Shown: piece by piece, positions 1 to 5,844 of the stretch
Layout of the letters: each line of letters opens with the position of its first letter
Numbering within the stretch: position 1 is the stretch's first letter
From: an uncultured Clostridia bacterium
Lineage (GTDB): Bacteria; Bacillota; Clostridia; Christensenellales; Borkfalkiaceae
DNA length: 16,707 bases
NCBI GenBank assembly: GCA_947176485.1
Contig: CAMWQS010000019.1
Span: 1-16,707, forward strand
Reading direction: 5' to 3'
The notes under the pieces: model-generated
The model's input: only the letters and a program-made list of their open reading frames with translations
Told to the model about the DNA's origin: nothing
Databases searched by the model: none
Program-made: the position numbers and the translations under genes

Positions 1-167
1 TCTCTCTCGTGCTCGGCTATAAGCGACAACACGCTGTCGCAGTACGCCACATCGTCTTTCGTCAAATTTTCCTTTTTGTAAAGAACGCTTTTCAGCCCTT
101 TTTCCACTTCGCCGAAGCGCGACGCGAAAACAATTTGAAAAGCCATCTCTCTTGCTTTCGTTCTCAT
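1..167 (-). CDS. nusB: Transcription antitermination factor NusB, N-terminal part (cut by window edge)
   Basis: Translating the minus strand from an ATG at 167 gives 55 codons open to the window edge, beginning MRTKAREMAFQIVFASRF. The R-x-K-A-R-E-x-A-F-Q pattern is the typical start of NusB, an all-helical RNA-binding protein that with NusE (ribosomal protein S10) binds boxA RNA in rRNA antitermination. The context agrees: in Firmicutes nusB commonly follows an Asp23-family gene downstream of spoIIIA, exactly the order here. A purine-rich stretch (AGGTAAAGG) lies shortly upstream of the ATG and could serve as ribosome binding site. It lies 79 bp downstream of asp23 and is probably cotranscribed with it, subject to the hairpin in between. 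The C-terminal part lies outside the window, so only the N-terminus supports the call. Confidence 0.82.
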   Translation of the reverse strand, partial: MRTKAREMAFQIVFASRFGEVEKGLKSVLYKKENLTKDDVAYCDSVLSLIAEHER

Positions 168-204
168 AAAAAACCTTTACCTGATACTCTCTGTTAAACG
201 CAAA

Positions 205-232
205 TAATCCCTTAAATTTCTTTAAGGGATTA
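205..232 (-). terminator. Perfect 12-bp hairpin between asp23 and nusB (weak terminator or attenuator)
   Basis: TAATCCCTTAAA at 205-216 pairs perfectly with TTTAAGGGATTA at 221-232 around a 4-nt loop. On the minus strand the 3' flank is only mildly U-rich (ATTTGCG), so this looks like a partial terminator, attenuator or RNA-stability element that may set the asp23 to nusB ratio, not a strong terminator. Confidence 0.5.
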
Positions 233-246
233 AATGATTTTTGAAA

Positions 247-582
247 TTAAATTGCCGATACGTCGGTAAAATTCACGTCCTGAATATGCACGTCAATCTT
301 TGCCACCTTGTATTTGGTCATCGATTCGACGTTGTGCTTTATCGACTGCTGAATTTTGAACGCAAGCGACGATACGTTACAGTCGCTGTTCACCTTTACG
401 CTGATATCCGCCACTATTCCTTGCTTTTCGAAGTTAAGCTTAACGCCCTTATTCTTTGCGTTAAGAAGGGAAACGCCTTCAACTTCGTTAATAGCAAGCG
501 CAACTATTCCGCTGACGATGTTCGGATTATAGGTAATTTTGCCCTTCTGCGTCGTAGTAGGGTCGTGCCTCATATGCGCCAT
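247..582 (-). CDS. Asp23/Gls24 family envelope-stress protein (YqhY-like)
   Basis: This 111-residue protein shows the Asp23/Gls24 pattern: a start of the type G-K-I-T-Y-x-P-x-I-V, then 'IALxAIxEVEGV'-like helix and turn (here IVALAINEVEGV, about residues 26-37), a repeated V-x-x-x-I-S-V-K-V strand, and a C-terminal V-x-K-I-D-V-H-I-Q-D-V strand. Family members are small soluble alpha/beta proteins. B. subtilis YqhY, encoded between spoIIIA/acc genes and nusB, is linked to control of fatty-acid synthesis, and the position here matches it. The start at 582 has a good ribosome binding site (GGAG at 590-593, 7 nt away). A second in-frame ATG three codons later is less well placed. The gene has its own promoter (603-631). 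The family is clear; the exact role in this organism is inferred. Confidence 0.85.
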   Translation of the reverse strand: MAHMRHDPTTTQKGKITYNPNIVSGIVALAINEVEGVSLLNAKNKGVKLNFEKQGIVADISVKVNSDCNVSSLAFKIQQSIKHNVESMTKYKVAKIDVHIQDVNFTDVSAI

Positions 583-602
583 AAGTTTTCTCCTTTTAAG
601 TT

Positions 603-631
603 AGTATACCACATATTTATGGATTTTGCAA
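603..631 (-). promoter_or_regulatory. Sigma-A-type promoter for asp23-nusB
   Basis: On the minus strand TTGCAA (631-626), a 17-nt spacer and TATACT (608-603) are preceded by TG in the extended -10 position (TGG-TATACT). The -10 box lies 20 nt upstream of the asp23 ATG, leaving a short leader that holds the ribosome binding site. This would let asp23 and nusB be expressed vegetatively, independently of the sporulation-specific spoIIIA transcript upstream. Confidence 0.7.
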
Positions 632-650
632 CTAACTACGAGAAATAAAC

Positions 651-1142
651 TTATACTTGCGAATAAACGGGCAAAATTATTACACTACCGGGGTCTGAGC
701 CAACTTCTTCTACGAGCATAGTGTAGATTGTAAGCGCGGTATTATAGTCAAGCTCGTTAGCGTTGATGAAAACGTTGACGTTATCGGAGTTCATTCCGAT
801 AGAAACTACTGCGTCGGAGAAGCCGCGTGATTTGATAAGGGTTTCAAGCAAAAGCTCGTTTTCCATCATTTCAACTATTTTCATTTTAAGGGCAACGGCT
901 TCGTCGTGCTTTTCGGTGCCTTCTTCGTAGGTCGCGATAACGGCGTCAAGCTGCAAAAGTTCTTCGCTTCTGGTGGTCGTTCTTTCTGCACGGAATGTCG
1001 TGAAGTAGTTCGACGTAGCCATCGTGGGGGTCGTATCGGTCGACGCGAACACGTTGGTTGCGAGAAGTACGTTCAAAACCGCGGTAACCGCAAGCAAGAA
1101 CACGAGTGAGGACATGATGATAATCTTTTTCTTTTTTGACAT
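651..1142 (-). CDS. spoIIIAH: Stage III sporulation protein SpoIIIAH
   Basis: 163 residues; last gene of the spoIIIA operon. A lysine-rich N-terminus (MSKKKK) is followed by one membrane segment at about residues 7-30. Then comes an extracytoplasmic domain with a predicted helix (residues about 52-95, rich in E, K and R) and a C-terminal ring-building (YscJ/FliF-like) fold seen as 'LLLETLIKSRGFSDAVVSI...VNVFINANELDYNTALTIYTMLVEEV'. SpoIIIAH in the mother-cell membrane binds SpoIIQ from the forespore across the intermembrane space to form the feeding-tube channel (family knowledge). It is shorter than the B. subtilis protein (about 218 residues). The start at 1142 has a strong ribosome binding site (AAGGAG) and lies 13 bp after spoIIIAG. 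Confidence 0.9.
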   Translation of the reverse strand: MSKKKKIIIMSSLVFLLAVTAVLNVLLATNVFASTDTTPTMATSNYFTTFRAERTTTRSEELLQLDAVIATYEEGTEKHDEAVALKMKIVEMMENELLLETLIKSRGFSDAVVSIGMNSDNVNVFINANELDYNTALTIYTMLVEEVGSDPGSVIILPVYSQV

Positions 1143-1155
1143 AATATATTTCTCC

Positions 1156-1518
1156 TTAATTATTCATTGAATATATTGCTATTAAATTTTTATCTATATT
1201 TAACGCTGTGGAAACGGCGTTTAATATATCGTTTCTGGTCATTATATTGTTTGCGCCCTCACACACTATGACTACGCCGAGAACGCCTTTTTCACCTTCG
1301 GTTATCATAACGTCGGTTGCGCCGACGCCTTCTATCGAGCTGAGTATTTCCGTAAGCTTGACTTCCGTTGCGCTTTTGTCTGCCACGGAAGCGGTGGCTG
1401 CGGTAGATTTATCCGCCGCTTTGTTAATGAAGTATATCGTGCCCACGAGAACGATTATAAGGATAACTACGATAATTATCTTTTTATTATCATTCACAAA
1501 ATTAAGAACTTTTCGCAT
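1156..1518 (-). CDS. spoIIIAG: Stage III sporulation protein SpoIIIAG, compact form
   Basis: 120 residues with one membrane segment (about 13-31), an Ala/Ser/Thr-rich linker (33-50) and a ring-building motif domain. The recognisable core runs 'LTEILSSIEGVGATDVMI' to 'GVLGVVIVCEGANN', followed by a final helix and strand. In B. subtilis SpoIIIAG (about 229 residues) oligomerises into a large ring of the mother-cell/forespore channel, and a beta-triangle insertion interrupts its ring-building motif. Here only a few residues (EGEK) separate the two strands where that insertion would sit, so the insert is absent. The start overlaps the end of spoIIIAF by 17 nt, implying translational coupling. 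Identity is supported by order and motif. Confidence 0.88.
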   Translation of the reverse strand: MRKVLNFVNDNKKIIIVVILIIVLVGTIYFINKAADKSTAATASVADKSATEVKLTEILSSIEGVGATDVMITEGEKGVLGVVIVCEGANNIMTRNDILNAVSTALNIDKNLIAIYSMNN

Positions 1519-1942
1519 ATACTGTTATATTTATATAACCGAGCCCGTCCAAATATGCGTAAATTTCTTCAATTAATTTTCCATTATTTTTATCGAGTTC
1601 AACCTCCACCTCTGTCGGTTTAAATTCACCGTCTATATACTCCACTTTAATTGCGCAGTCCGTTGTAACGTCGAACTCTTTTTGAAGAAGATTTTCAAGC
1701 TGTTCGCTTTGGTGATTGGAATATACTTTGCAAACGTATGCGTAATCGAAGAAATCGTCCGACGACGCAGAGCTCGTTTCCTTAATATTAAATAATCCGG
1801 CGATAGGTTGGATTAAAACGAATATGCAGATAAGCCGCATAACGAAGGTTACGCTTTTGTGTAGCTTGCCTTCGGGGATGAGCAAGGATACGATAACCGA
1901 CAAAAAGATAACGCCCGCGGCGGTAAGCAGATAAATTTTCAT
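1502..1942 (-). CDS. spoIIIAF: Stage III sporulation protein SpoIIIAF
   Basis: 146 residues. Two N-terminal hydrophobic segments (about 5-22 and 32-50) separated by a charged loop are followed by a soluble domain of about 90 residues with the pattern 'VEYIDGEFKPTEVEVEL...IEEIYAYLDGL', consistent with a ring-building-like alpha/beta fold. It is a membrane component of the SpoIIIA-SpoIIQ channel made in the mother cell. The ATG overlaps the spoIIIAE stop by 4 nt (ATGA type) and its own 3' end overlaps spoIIIAG by 17 nt. It is shorter than the B. subtilis protein (about 206 residues), as are most subunits in this operon. The assignment rests mainly on position and topology. Confidence 0.85.
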   Translation of the reverse strand: MKIYLLTAAGVIFLSVIVSLLIPEGKLHKSVTFVMRLICIFVLIQPIAGLFNIKETSSASSDDFFDYAYVCKVYSNHQSEQLENLLQKEFDVTTDCAIKVEYIDGEFKPTEVEVELDKNNGKLIEEIYAYLDGLGYINITVYAKSS

Positions 1943-3198
1943 ATAAAACTGTTTGCCGAATTGATAATCAGCATTATGACGAGCGCGTACATAAACGCCA
2001 CGGTCAGAAGACCGGCAATAAAATACTCTATATCCTTTGAAAGGTCGGATAAAAGCCCGTATAAAGTATTTTCGCCTATCGGCTGAACTATCGCGCCCAC
2101 GAATTTAAGGATAATAGAAAACGCAATCAGCGTTATAACCGGCTGAATAATTTCAAACAGCAGCAGAATAATTCCGCACACACCGACAGAACTTTTAATT
2201 AATAGCCCCGCCGAGGATAACATATCGAACCCGCTTGAAAGAAAGTTACCCACAAGCGGTACGGAATTCGATACTACGTACTTCGTCGCCTTAAAAATTA
2301 TGCCGTCAAATAGCGACGAGGCCGAGCTTTGCGCCGTTATGAATATGCTGAAAACCGTTACGGTTATGCCGATAACCCACTTCATAAGGCTTTTTAAAAG
2401 CGCGGTAACGCCCGAAAAGGACATTTGCGGGTTGAAACGCGACATAAAATTCAGCACCACCACACCAACCGTTGCTGGAAAAATGAAGCAGCTTACTATT
2501 TCCACAGCCCCACCCGACAGAAACACCGCAGACGGCTGATAAATCGCCGCAGAGCTCGTACCGCCGGTTAGAACCGTAAGCGTTGCCAATATGGGTGTTA
2601 TAATTTCTATCTGCTTCTTCACTGCGTTTATGCAGTCGGTACAGCTTCCGACTATCCCGATAAGCATGGAGGAAAGAATCAGAATTATCAGCGAATAGCA
2701 AGCAAGATGAACTATTTTGGCAGAGGACTTGCCTAATATGCTCCCTTCCGCAGCGCTAACGACTGCCGACAAAAGCGCCACCGCCGTAACCGTTGCAAAC
2801 GCGGGAATAAGGTTTATAACGTCCTTGAAAATTATCGAGAATATCTCGTTTAAGAACCCGCCGTATTCCGTGCCGAGGTTACCGTTTATAAGGTACTCTA
2901 CAATCTCTCTTGCCGTTCCGCCGAAGTTGAAAAGGTAGCTGTCGCTATTTTGGTCAAGATACTCTTGCAGCTTGGACAAGTCGAGGTCGTTTAACAGGGT
3001 TGCAATGTTCTCGTTAAGTTCTTCCCGCCCGTCTTCGGCAAGGGCAGATATGCCCATGCAGCCAAGCAAAATTACGGTTATAAGAAGGAAAAAGATTATA
3101 AAAATCTTTTTTAGGCAAGATTTATGAGCGACACGATTATTTTGTACGTGTTTGAAAGGATAGGTATAGCCACCACGAATAAAACTATTTTTCCGCAT
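1939..3198 (-). CDS. spoIIIAE: Stage III sporulation protein SpoIIIAE
   Basis: 419 residues. A signal-like hydrophobic segment (about 31-54, KKIFIIFFLLITV onward) precedes a short extracytoplasmic stretch, then multiple membrane spans between about 115 and 419. This is the large polytopic subunit of the spoIIIA channel, about 399 residues in B. subtilis. The start is uncertain. The only good in-frame ATG before the signal segment is at 3198, which makes the gene overlap the end of spoIIIAD by 88 nt and gives about 28 hydrophilic residues before the hydrophobic core. The next in-frame TTG or ATG codons lie inside the hydrophobic segment. No convincing Shine-Dalgarno precedes 3198. Function is from the family; subunit identity is strong from length, topology and gene order. 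Confidence 0.88.
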   Translation of the reverse strand: MRKNSFIRGGYTYPFKHVQNNRVAHKSCLKKIFIIFFLLITVILLGCMGISALAEDGREELNENIATLLNDLDLSKLQEYLDQNSDSYLFNFGGTAREIVEYLINGNLGTEYGGFLNEIFSIIFKDVINLIPAFATVTAVALLSAVVSAAEGSILGKSSAKIVHLACYSLIILILSSMLIGIVGSCTDCINAVKKQIEIITPILATLTVLTGGTSSAAIYQPSAVFLSGGAVEIVSCFIFPATVGVVVLNFMSRFNPQMSFSGVTALLKSLMKWVIGITVTVFSIFITAQSSASSLFDGIIFKATKYVVSNSVPLVGNFLSSGFDMLSSAGLLIKSSVGVCGIILLLFEIIQPVITLIAFSIILKFVGAIVQPIGENTLYGLLSDLSKDIEYFIAGLLTVAFMYALVIMLIINSANSFI

Positions 3199-3503
3199 AA
3201 TATCAGCTTGTCCGCCACCCCTTCAAAGCCCAAATCTTTGACGGAGCTTGCCGTTAGTTCAATCAAAAAACTTATGCCAACTATCTTGAATACGGTACGG
3301 ATAACTTCGTTATCAATACCCGTGCTTTGGGTAAAAGATTTTAAAAACTCTATACTTTCCGTAAGATAATCGAAAGCATAGAGAAAAATTATTATCCCGC
3401 CCGCAGTCAAGCACAGCGGAACAAGTTCGGATTTATGTTGTTTTAAAATAAATGCGCTGACCGCCGTTATTACGGCTATACAGCAAAGACGGAAAACGTA
3501 CAT
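3111..3503 (-). CDS. spoIIIAD: Stage III sporulation protein SpoIIIAD
   Basis: 130 residues and almost entirely hydrophobic, with about four membrane segments. The motif region 'DYLTESIEFLKSFTQSTGIDNEVIRTVFKIVGISFLIELTASSVKDLG' is typical of SpoIIIAD. Together with SpoIIIAC it forms the small membrane subunits of the mother-cell side of the channel. Its ATG overlaps the spoIIIAC stop by 1 nt (TGATG type). The last 88 nt lie inside the 5' end of spoIIIAE in another frame. Length agrees with the B. subtilis protein (133 residues). Confidence 0.9.
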   Translation of the reverse strand: MYVFRLCCIAVITAVSAFILKQHKSELVPLCLTAGGIIIFLYAFDYLTESIEFLKSFTQSTGIDNEVIRTVFKIVGISFLIELTASSVKDLGFEGVADKLILCGKIVLFVVAIPILSNTYKIIVSLINLA

Positions 3504-3700
3504 CAGAACATATCAAAAAGCTGTCTAATTTGCGAAAACAGGTCGGAAATCATAGTAATTACGACGGTTAAAACGATAATCAAACCCACTAAGCTTACTA
3601 TCGTTGCTATATCGTCGCGGTCTGATTTTTTCAGAACTTGACAAATTATAGTGATTATTATGCCGATAGCGGCAATCTTGAAAATTATACTTATATCCAT
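3503..3700 (-). CDS. spoIIIAC: Stage III sporulation protein SpoIIIAC
   Basis: 65 residues with two membrane segments (about 5-22 and 33-52) joined by a short polar loop containing 'KKSDRDDIA', the conserved turn of SpoIIIAC. The length matches B. subtilis SpoIIIAC (68 residues). It begins 36 bp after spoIIIAB and is translationally coupled to spoIIIAD through a 1-nt overlap. Confidence 0.92.
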   Translation of the reverse strand: MDISIIFKIAAIGIIITIICQVLKKSDRDDIATIVSLVGLIIVLTVVITMISDLFSQIRQLFDMF

Positions 3701-3736
3701 AAACGCTCTAATTGCTTTTCCGCTTAACCTAAACCA

Positions 3737-4162
3737 TTACGCCATCAGTACAGCCATGAGGACTCCAAGCATAAAAAAAATTTTAACGTACAGTGAACTG
3801 TATTTTTTATAGTTTAATTGGCTTTCGTCCCTATACTTTGCAAGCATTTCTTTTCTGCCGTTTAGGTAATCTATCTGAGACATTGCGTCGCTTTTACCCA
3901 AATTTACGAAATAGTCGGAAATCACTTCGCCGTCGTTTCCGTCAAGTACCTTCTCACCGTTCAACGCCATCGGTACGTATTTAAAGCCCTGCGCCACTTC
4001 GTAAAGCGGACTTTTGTTGAATTTTAAGTTCATAATAAGTTGCTCGTTGAACTCGCAAAGCTCGGAAAAAACTAACGCTTTTTTCTTTTTATTCGCCGAA
4101 AGAAACACGCCCAGCGTCGTCATCAGCGCAACTATCAAAATAAGAATTAAAATTTTTATCAT
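3737..4162 (-). CDS. spoIIIAB: Stage III sporulation protein SpoIIIAB
   Basis: 141 residues. An N-terminal membrane segment (about 3-22) is followed by the characteristic 'KKKKALVFSELCEFNEQLIMNLKFNKSPLYEVAQ' helical region, then a second C-terminal membrane segment (about 123-141). The family has a GspF-like helical fold and pairs with the SpoIIIAA ATPase. It is shorter than the 171-residue B. subtilis form. The ATG at 4162 lies inside the 3' end of spoIIIAA, a 74-nt overlap, and no clear Shine-Dalgarno precedes it, so translation probably depends on spoIIIAA. Confidence 0.88.
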   Translation of the reverse strand: MIKILILILIVALMTTLGVFLSANKKKKALVFSELCEFNEQLIMNLKFNKSPLYEVAQGFKYVPMALNGEKVLDGNDGEVISDYFVNLGKSDAMSQIDYLNGRKEMLAKYRDESQLNYKKYSSLYVKIFFMLGVLMAVLMA

Positions 4163-4985
4163 AAATTTCAGGTCTTGCGCCTAAGCTTTTTAACTCCACG
4201 AAGTACTCAAACGGCATTTTTTTTAGTTTTTCTCTGTCGGAAATATGCGACGACGCAATTACGGTTATAGAACAGTCGGCGGCAAACCTCACCGCCTCTA
4301 TATCTTCAACGCCGTAAAGCTCGTCCGTAATAATAACGTCGGGCTTCATCGCCCGTATTGCGCTTGCTATTGCGCCGAGTTTCGAATAACAGCGAACCAC
4401 GTCCACCGTACCCAAATCAAAACCCTCGCCATAGTTGTCCAAAGCTGCGATTTCACCCCTCTCGTCAAAGACGAGAACGTTCTTCGTTTGGCTCAATTTA
4501 CGGGCAATATCGCGAAGCATCGTCGTCTTGCCTAAACCGGGCTTAGAAAATATCAAAATGCTTTGCGGTCCACTTGAAAATACTGTTTTGAAAAGGTAAT
4601 TCGCACAGTCTTTTACGTCGTGCGGAATACGGATATTTAAAGAAGTAACGTTTTTTATCGTGTTTACGACACCTTTTTCGGTAACGTATTCACCGGCAAT
4701 ACCTATTCTCACGCCGTGTTCAACGGTAATAAACCCGTTTTTCATCTGCTCGGTGAAGCCGTAGATGCAACCACCCGTCGCAGCGTTTAGTACAGGTGTA
4801 ATTTCAGCAAGCCTTATACTTTCGCTTGCGTTTGAAACGATACCCGTTCTGCCCAGAAAAGCGTACTTACCGTCATACTCAACTATAACGGGTTGTCCAC
4901 GCCTTAAACGGATTTCCGAAAGCCTGTTATAATTAAGATGACTTACGGCAGCTCCCACTTCGTCGGGCAGAAATGACAAACTCAT
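4089..4985 (-). CDS. spoIIIAA: Stage III sporulation protein SpoIIIAA (secretion-type ATPase)
   Basis: 298 residues, close to the B. subtilis length (307). The N-terminal part holds 'LSEIRLRRGQPVIV' (22-35) and 'ITPVLNAATGGCIYGFTEQMKNGFITVEHGVRIGIAGE', typical of SpoIIIAA. The ATPase core has a Walker A-like loop at 147-154 (SKPGLGKT), an acidic strand VLVFDERGEI (170-179) and a Walker B strand VIITDE (217-222). It belongs to the GspE/VirB11-type ATPases and is thought to power the channel from the mother-cell cytoplasm. The first Gly of Walker A is replaced by Ser. An in-frame stop two codons upstream fixes the start at or after 4985. No ribosome binding site is visible. It is the first gene of the operon and overlaps spoIIIAB by 74 nt. 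Confidence 0.92.
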   Translation of the reverse strand: MSLSFLPDEVGAAVSHLNYNRLSEIRLRRGQPVIVEYDGKYAFLGRTGIVSNASESIRLAEITPVLNAATGGCIYGFTEQMKNGFITVEHGVRIGIAGEYVTEKGVVNTIKNVTSLNIRIPHDVKDCANYLFKTVFSSGPQSILIFSKPGLGKTTMLRDIARKLSQTKNVLVFDERGEIAALDNYGEGFDLGTVDVVRCYSKLGAIASAIRAMKPDVIITDELYGVEDIEAVRFAADCSITVIASSHISDREKLKKMPFEYFVELKSLGARPEIYDKNFNSYFDSCADDDAGRVSFGE

Positions 4986-5009
4986 AGTTTAATCTATTTA
5001 TCACGGCAT

Positions 5010-5037
5010 AAAAAAAGAACCTGCCCCCGCAAGTTCT
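5010..5037 (-). terminator. Rho-independent terminator just upstream of spoIIIAA
   Basis: On the minus strand AGAACTTGC, a GGGG loop and GCAGGTTCT form a 9-bp stem (one G-U pair) followed by seven U. It reads in the direction of spoIIIAA and ends about 24 nt before its ATG, so it insulates spoIIIA from the tRNA and polA-coaE transcription upstream or acts as an attenuator. Confidence 0.8.
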
Positions 5038-5053
5038 CAATTTTTATATAAAT

Positions 5054-5090
5054 AAAAAAGATAGCAGAAATTTAATCCTGCTATCTTTTT
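5054..5090 (-). terminator. Terminator of the tRNA-Leu(AAG) gene (hairpin usable on both strands)
   Basis: GATAGCAG (5060-5067) pairs with CTGCTATC (5078-5085). The flanking A-run (5054-5059) and T-run (5086-5090) extend the stem and give a U-tract on either strand. It begins right after the tRNA 3' end on the minus strand. Confidence 0.85.
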
Positions 5091-5092
5091 GG

Positions 5093-5174
5093 TGCACTCG
5101 ACAGGAGTTGAACCTGCATGGGGTTAACCACAAGATCCTTAGTCTTGCGCGTCTGCCAATTCCGCCACGAGTGC
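5093..5174 (-). tRNA. tRNA-Leu, anticodon AAG
   Basis: On the minus strand a 7-bp acceptor stem (GCACTCG with CGAGTGC) is followed by the leucine-type D arm (GGCGGAATTGGCAGACGC), then an anticodon stem CAAGA/TCTTG with loop CTAAGGA, giving anticodon AAG. A long variable arm and a T arm (GGTTCAACTCC) complete the class II tRNA. A discriminator A is followed by CC then T, so the full CCA tail is not encoded. With A34 (normally deaminated to inosine by TadA) it would read CUU and probably CUC. Confidence 0.95.
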
Positions 5175-5193
5175 TTAATTAAAAGCAAGGTAA

Positions 5194-5222
5194 ATTCTAT
5201 AATATTTTGACTGCATTGTCAA
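5194..5222 (-). promoter_or_regulatory. Sigma-A promoter of tRNA-Leu(AAG)
   Basis: On the minus strand TTGACA (5222-5217), exactly 17 nt and TAGAAT (5199-5194) lie about 20 nt before the mature tRNA 5' end. The -35 box is a perfect consensus. The tRNA is therefore transcribed independently of coaE. Confidence 0.85.
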
Positions 5223-5250
5223 GCCAAATTTAAAGCTAATCAAAAATTTT

Positions 5251-5844
5251 TTATAAATACTTTGCTTTTATTTTTTCAAGAATTTCGGCTGTTTTTTGCT
5301 CCAAATCGTCAAATTTGCCGTCATTATGTATGACATAGTACTTCGCAAAGTCACCATTTTCGTAGTTAAACTGCGATTTTACGCGCAAAATTACGCTTTC
5401 ACGGTTAATTTTATCTCTTGACGATACCGCTTCGATTCTTTCGCTTATATCACGCAAAACCACGATTACACCGTCAAAATACTCTTCCAAACCGCTTTCA
5501 AACAATAACGGAACTTCTGTAAAGGATATTATTAGTCCTTCACTTCTTTTAAAAACTTCTTCCATTATTGCAGGGTGAGTAATTGCATTCAGCCGTTCTA
5601 ACGCCTTCTTATCGTTGAAAACTTTTTCAGAAAGCTTAATTCTGTCAAGCGTCCCGTCGGGCTTAATCACTCCGCCAAACTCACGCGAAAGATTATTCAG
5701 GAATTCTTTATCGTGCAAAAGCTCTTCGTAAATTGCATCACAGGAAAAGACGGCATAATTTTGCCGTCTGAGAATTTCGGCAACGGTTGACTTGCCGCTG
5801 CCTATCCCTCCCGTTATTGCAAATTTGAAATTATTTTGCGTCAT
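5251..5844 (-). CDS. coaE: Dephospho-CoA kinase
   Basis: 197 residues from the ATG at 5844. The protein starts with the P-loop FAITGGIGSGKST (Walker A about residues 9-17), followed by 'FSCDAIYEELL' (the CoaE D-A-D/D-x-I region), 'RLNAITHPAIMEEV' (the conserved L-x-x-I-x-H-P motif) and 'PLLFESGLEEYFDGVIVV' (conserved P-L-L-F-E). It phosphorylates the 3'-OH of dephospho-CoA, the last step of CoA synthesis. Family length is about 200. The start at 5844 is preferred because it follows GGGAAAG by a suitable distance and overlaps the polA stop by 14 nt; a TTG nine codons upstream is possible but needless. It forms an operon with polA. Confidence 0.93.
   Translation of the reverse strand: MTQNNFKFAITGGIGSGKSTVAEILRRQNYAVFSCDAIYEELLHDKEFLNNLSREFGGVIKPDGTLDRIKLSEKVFNDKKALERLNAITHPAIMEEVFKRSEGLIISFTEVPLLFESGLEEYFDGVIVVLRDISERIEAVSSRDKINRESVILRVKSQFNYENGDFAKYYVIHNDGKFDDLEQKTAEILEKIKAKYL

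Noticed and set aside
241..648. 135-residue plus-strand frame opposite asp23
   Set aside because: Antisense shadow of the Asp23-family gene; it has no recognisable domain or ribosome binding site.
2306..2701. 131-codon minus-strand frame inside spoIIIAE
   Set aside because: Out-of-frame shadow within a well-supported gene.
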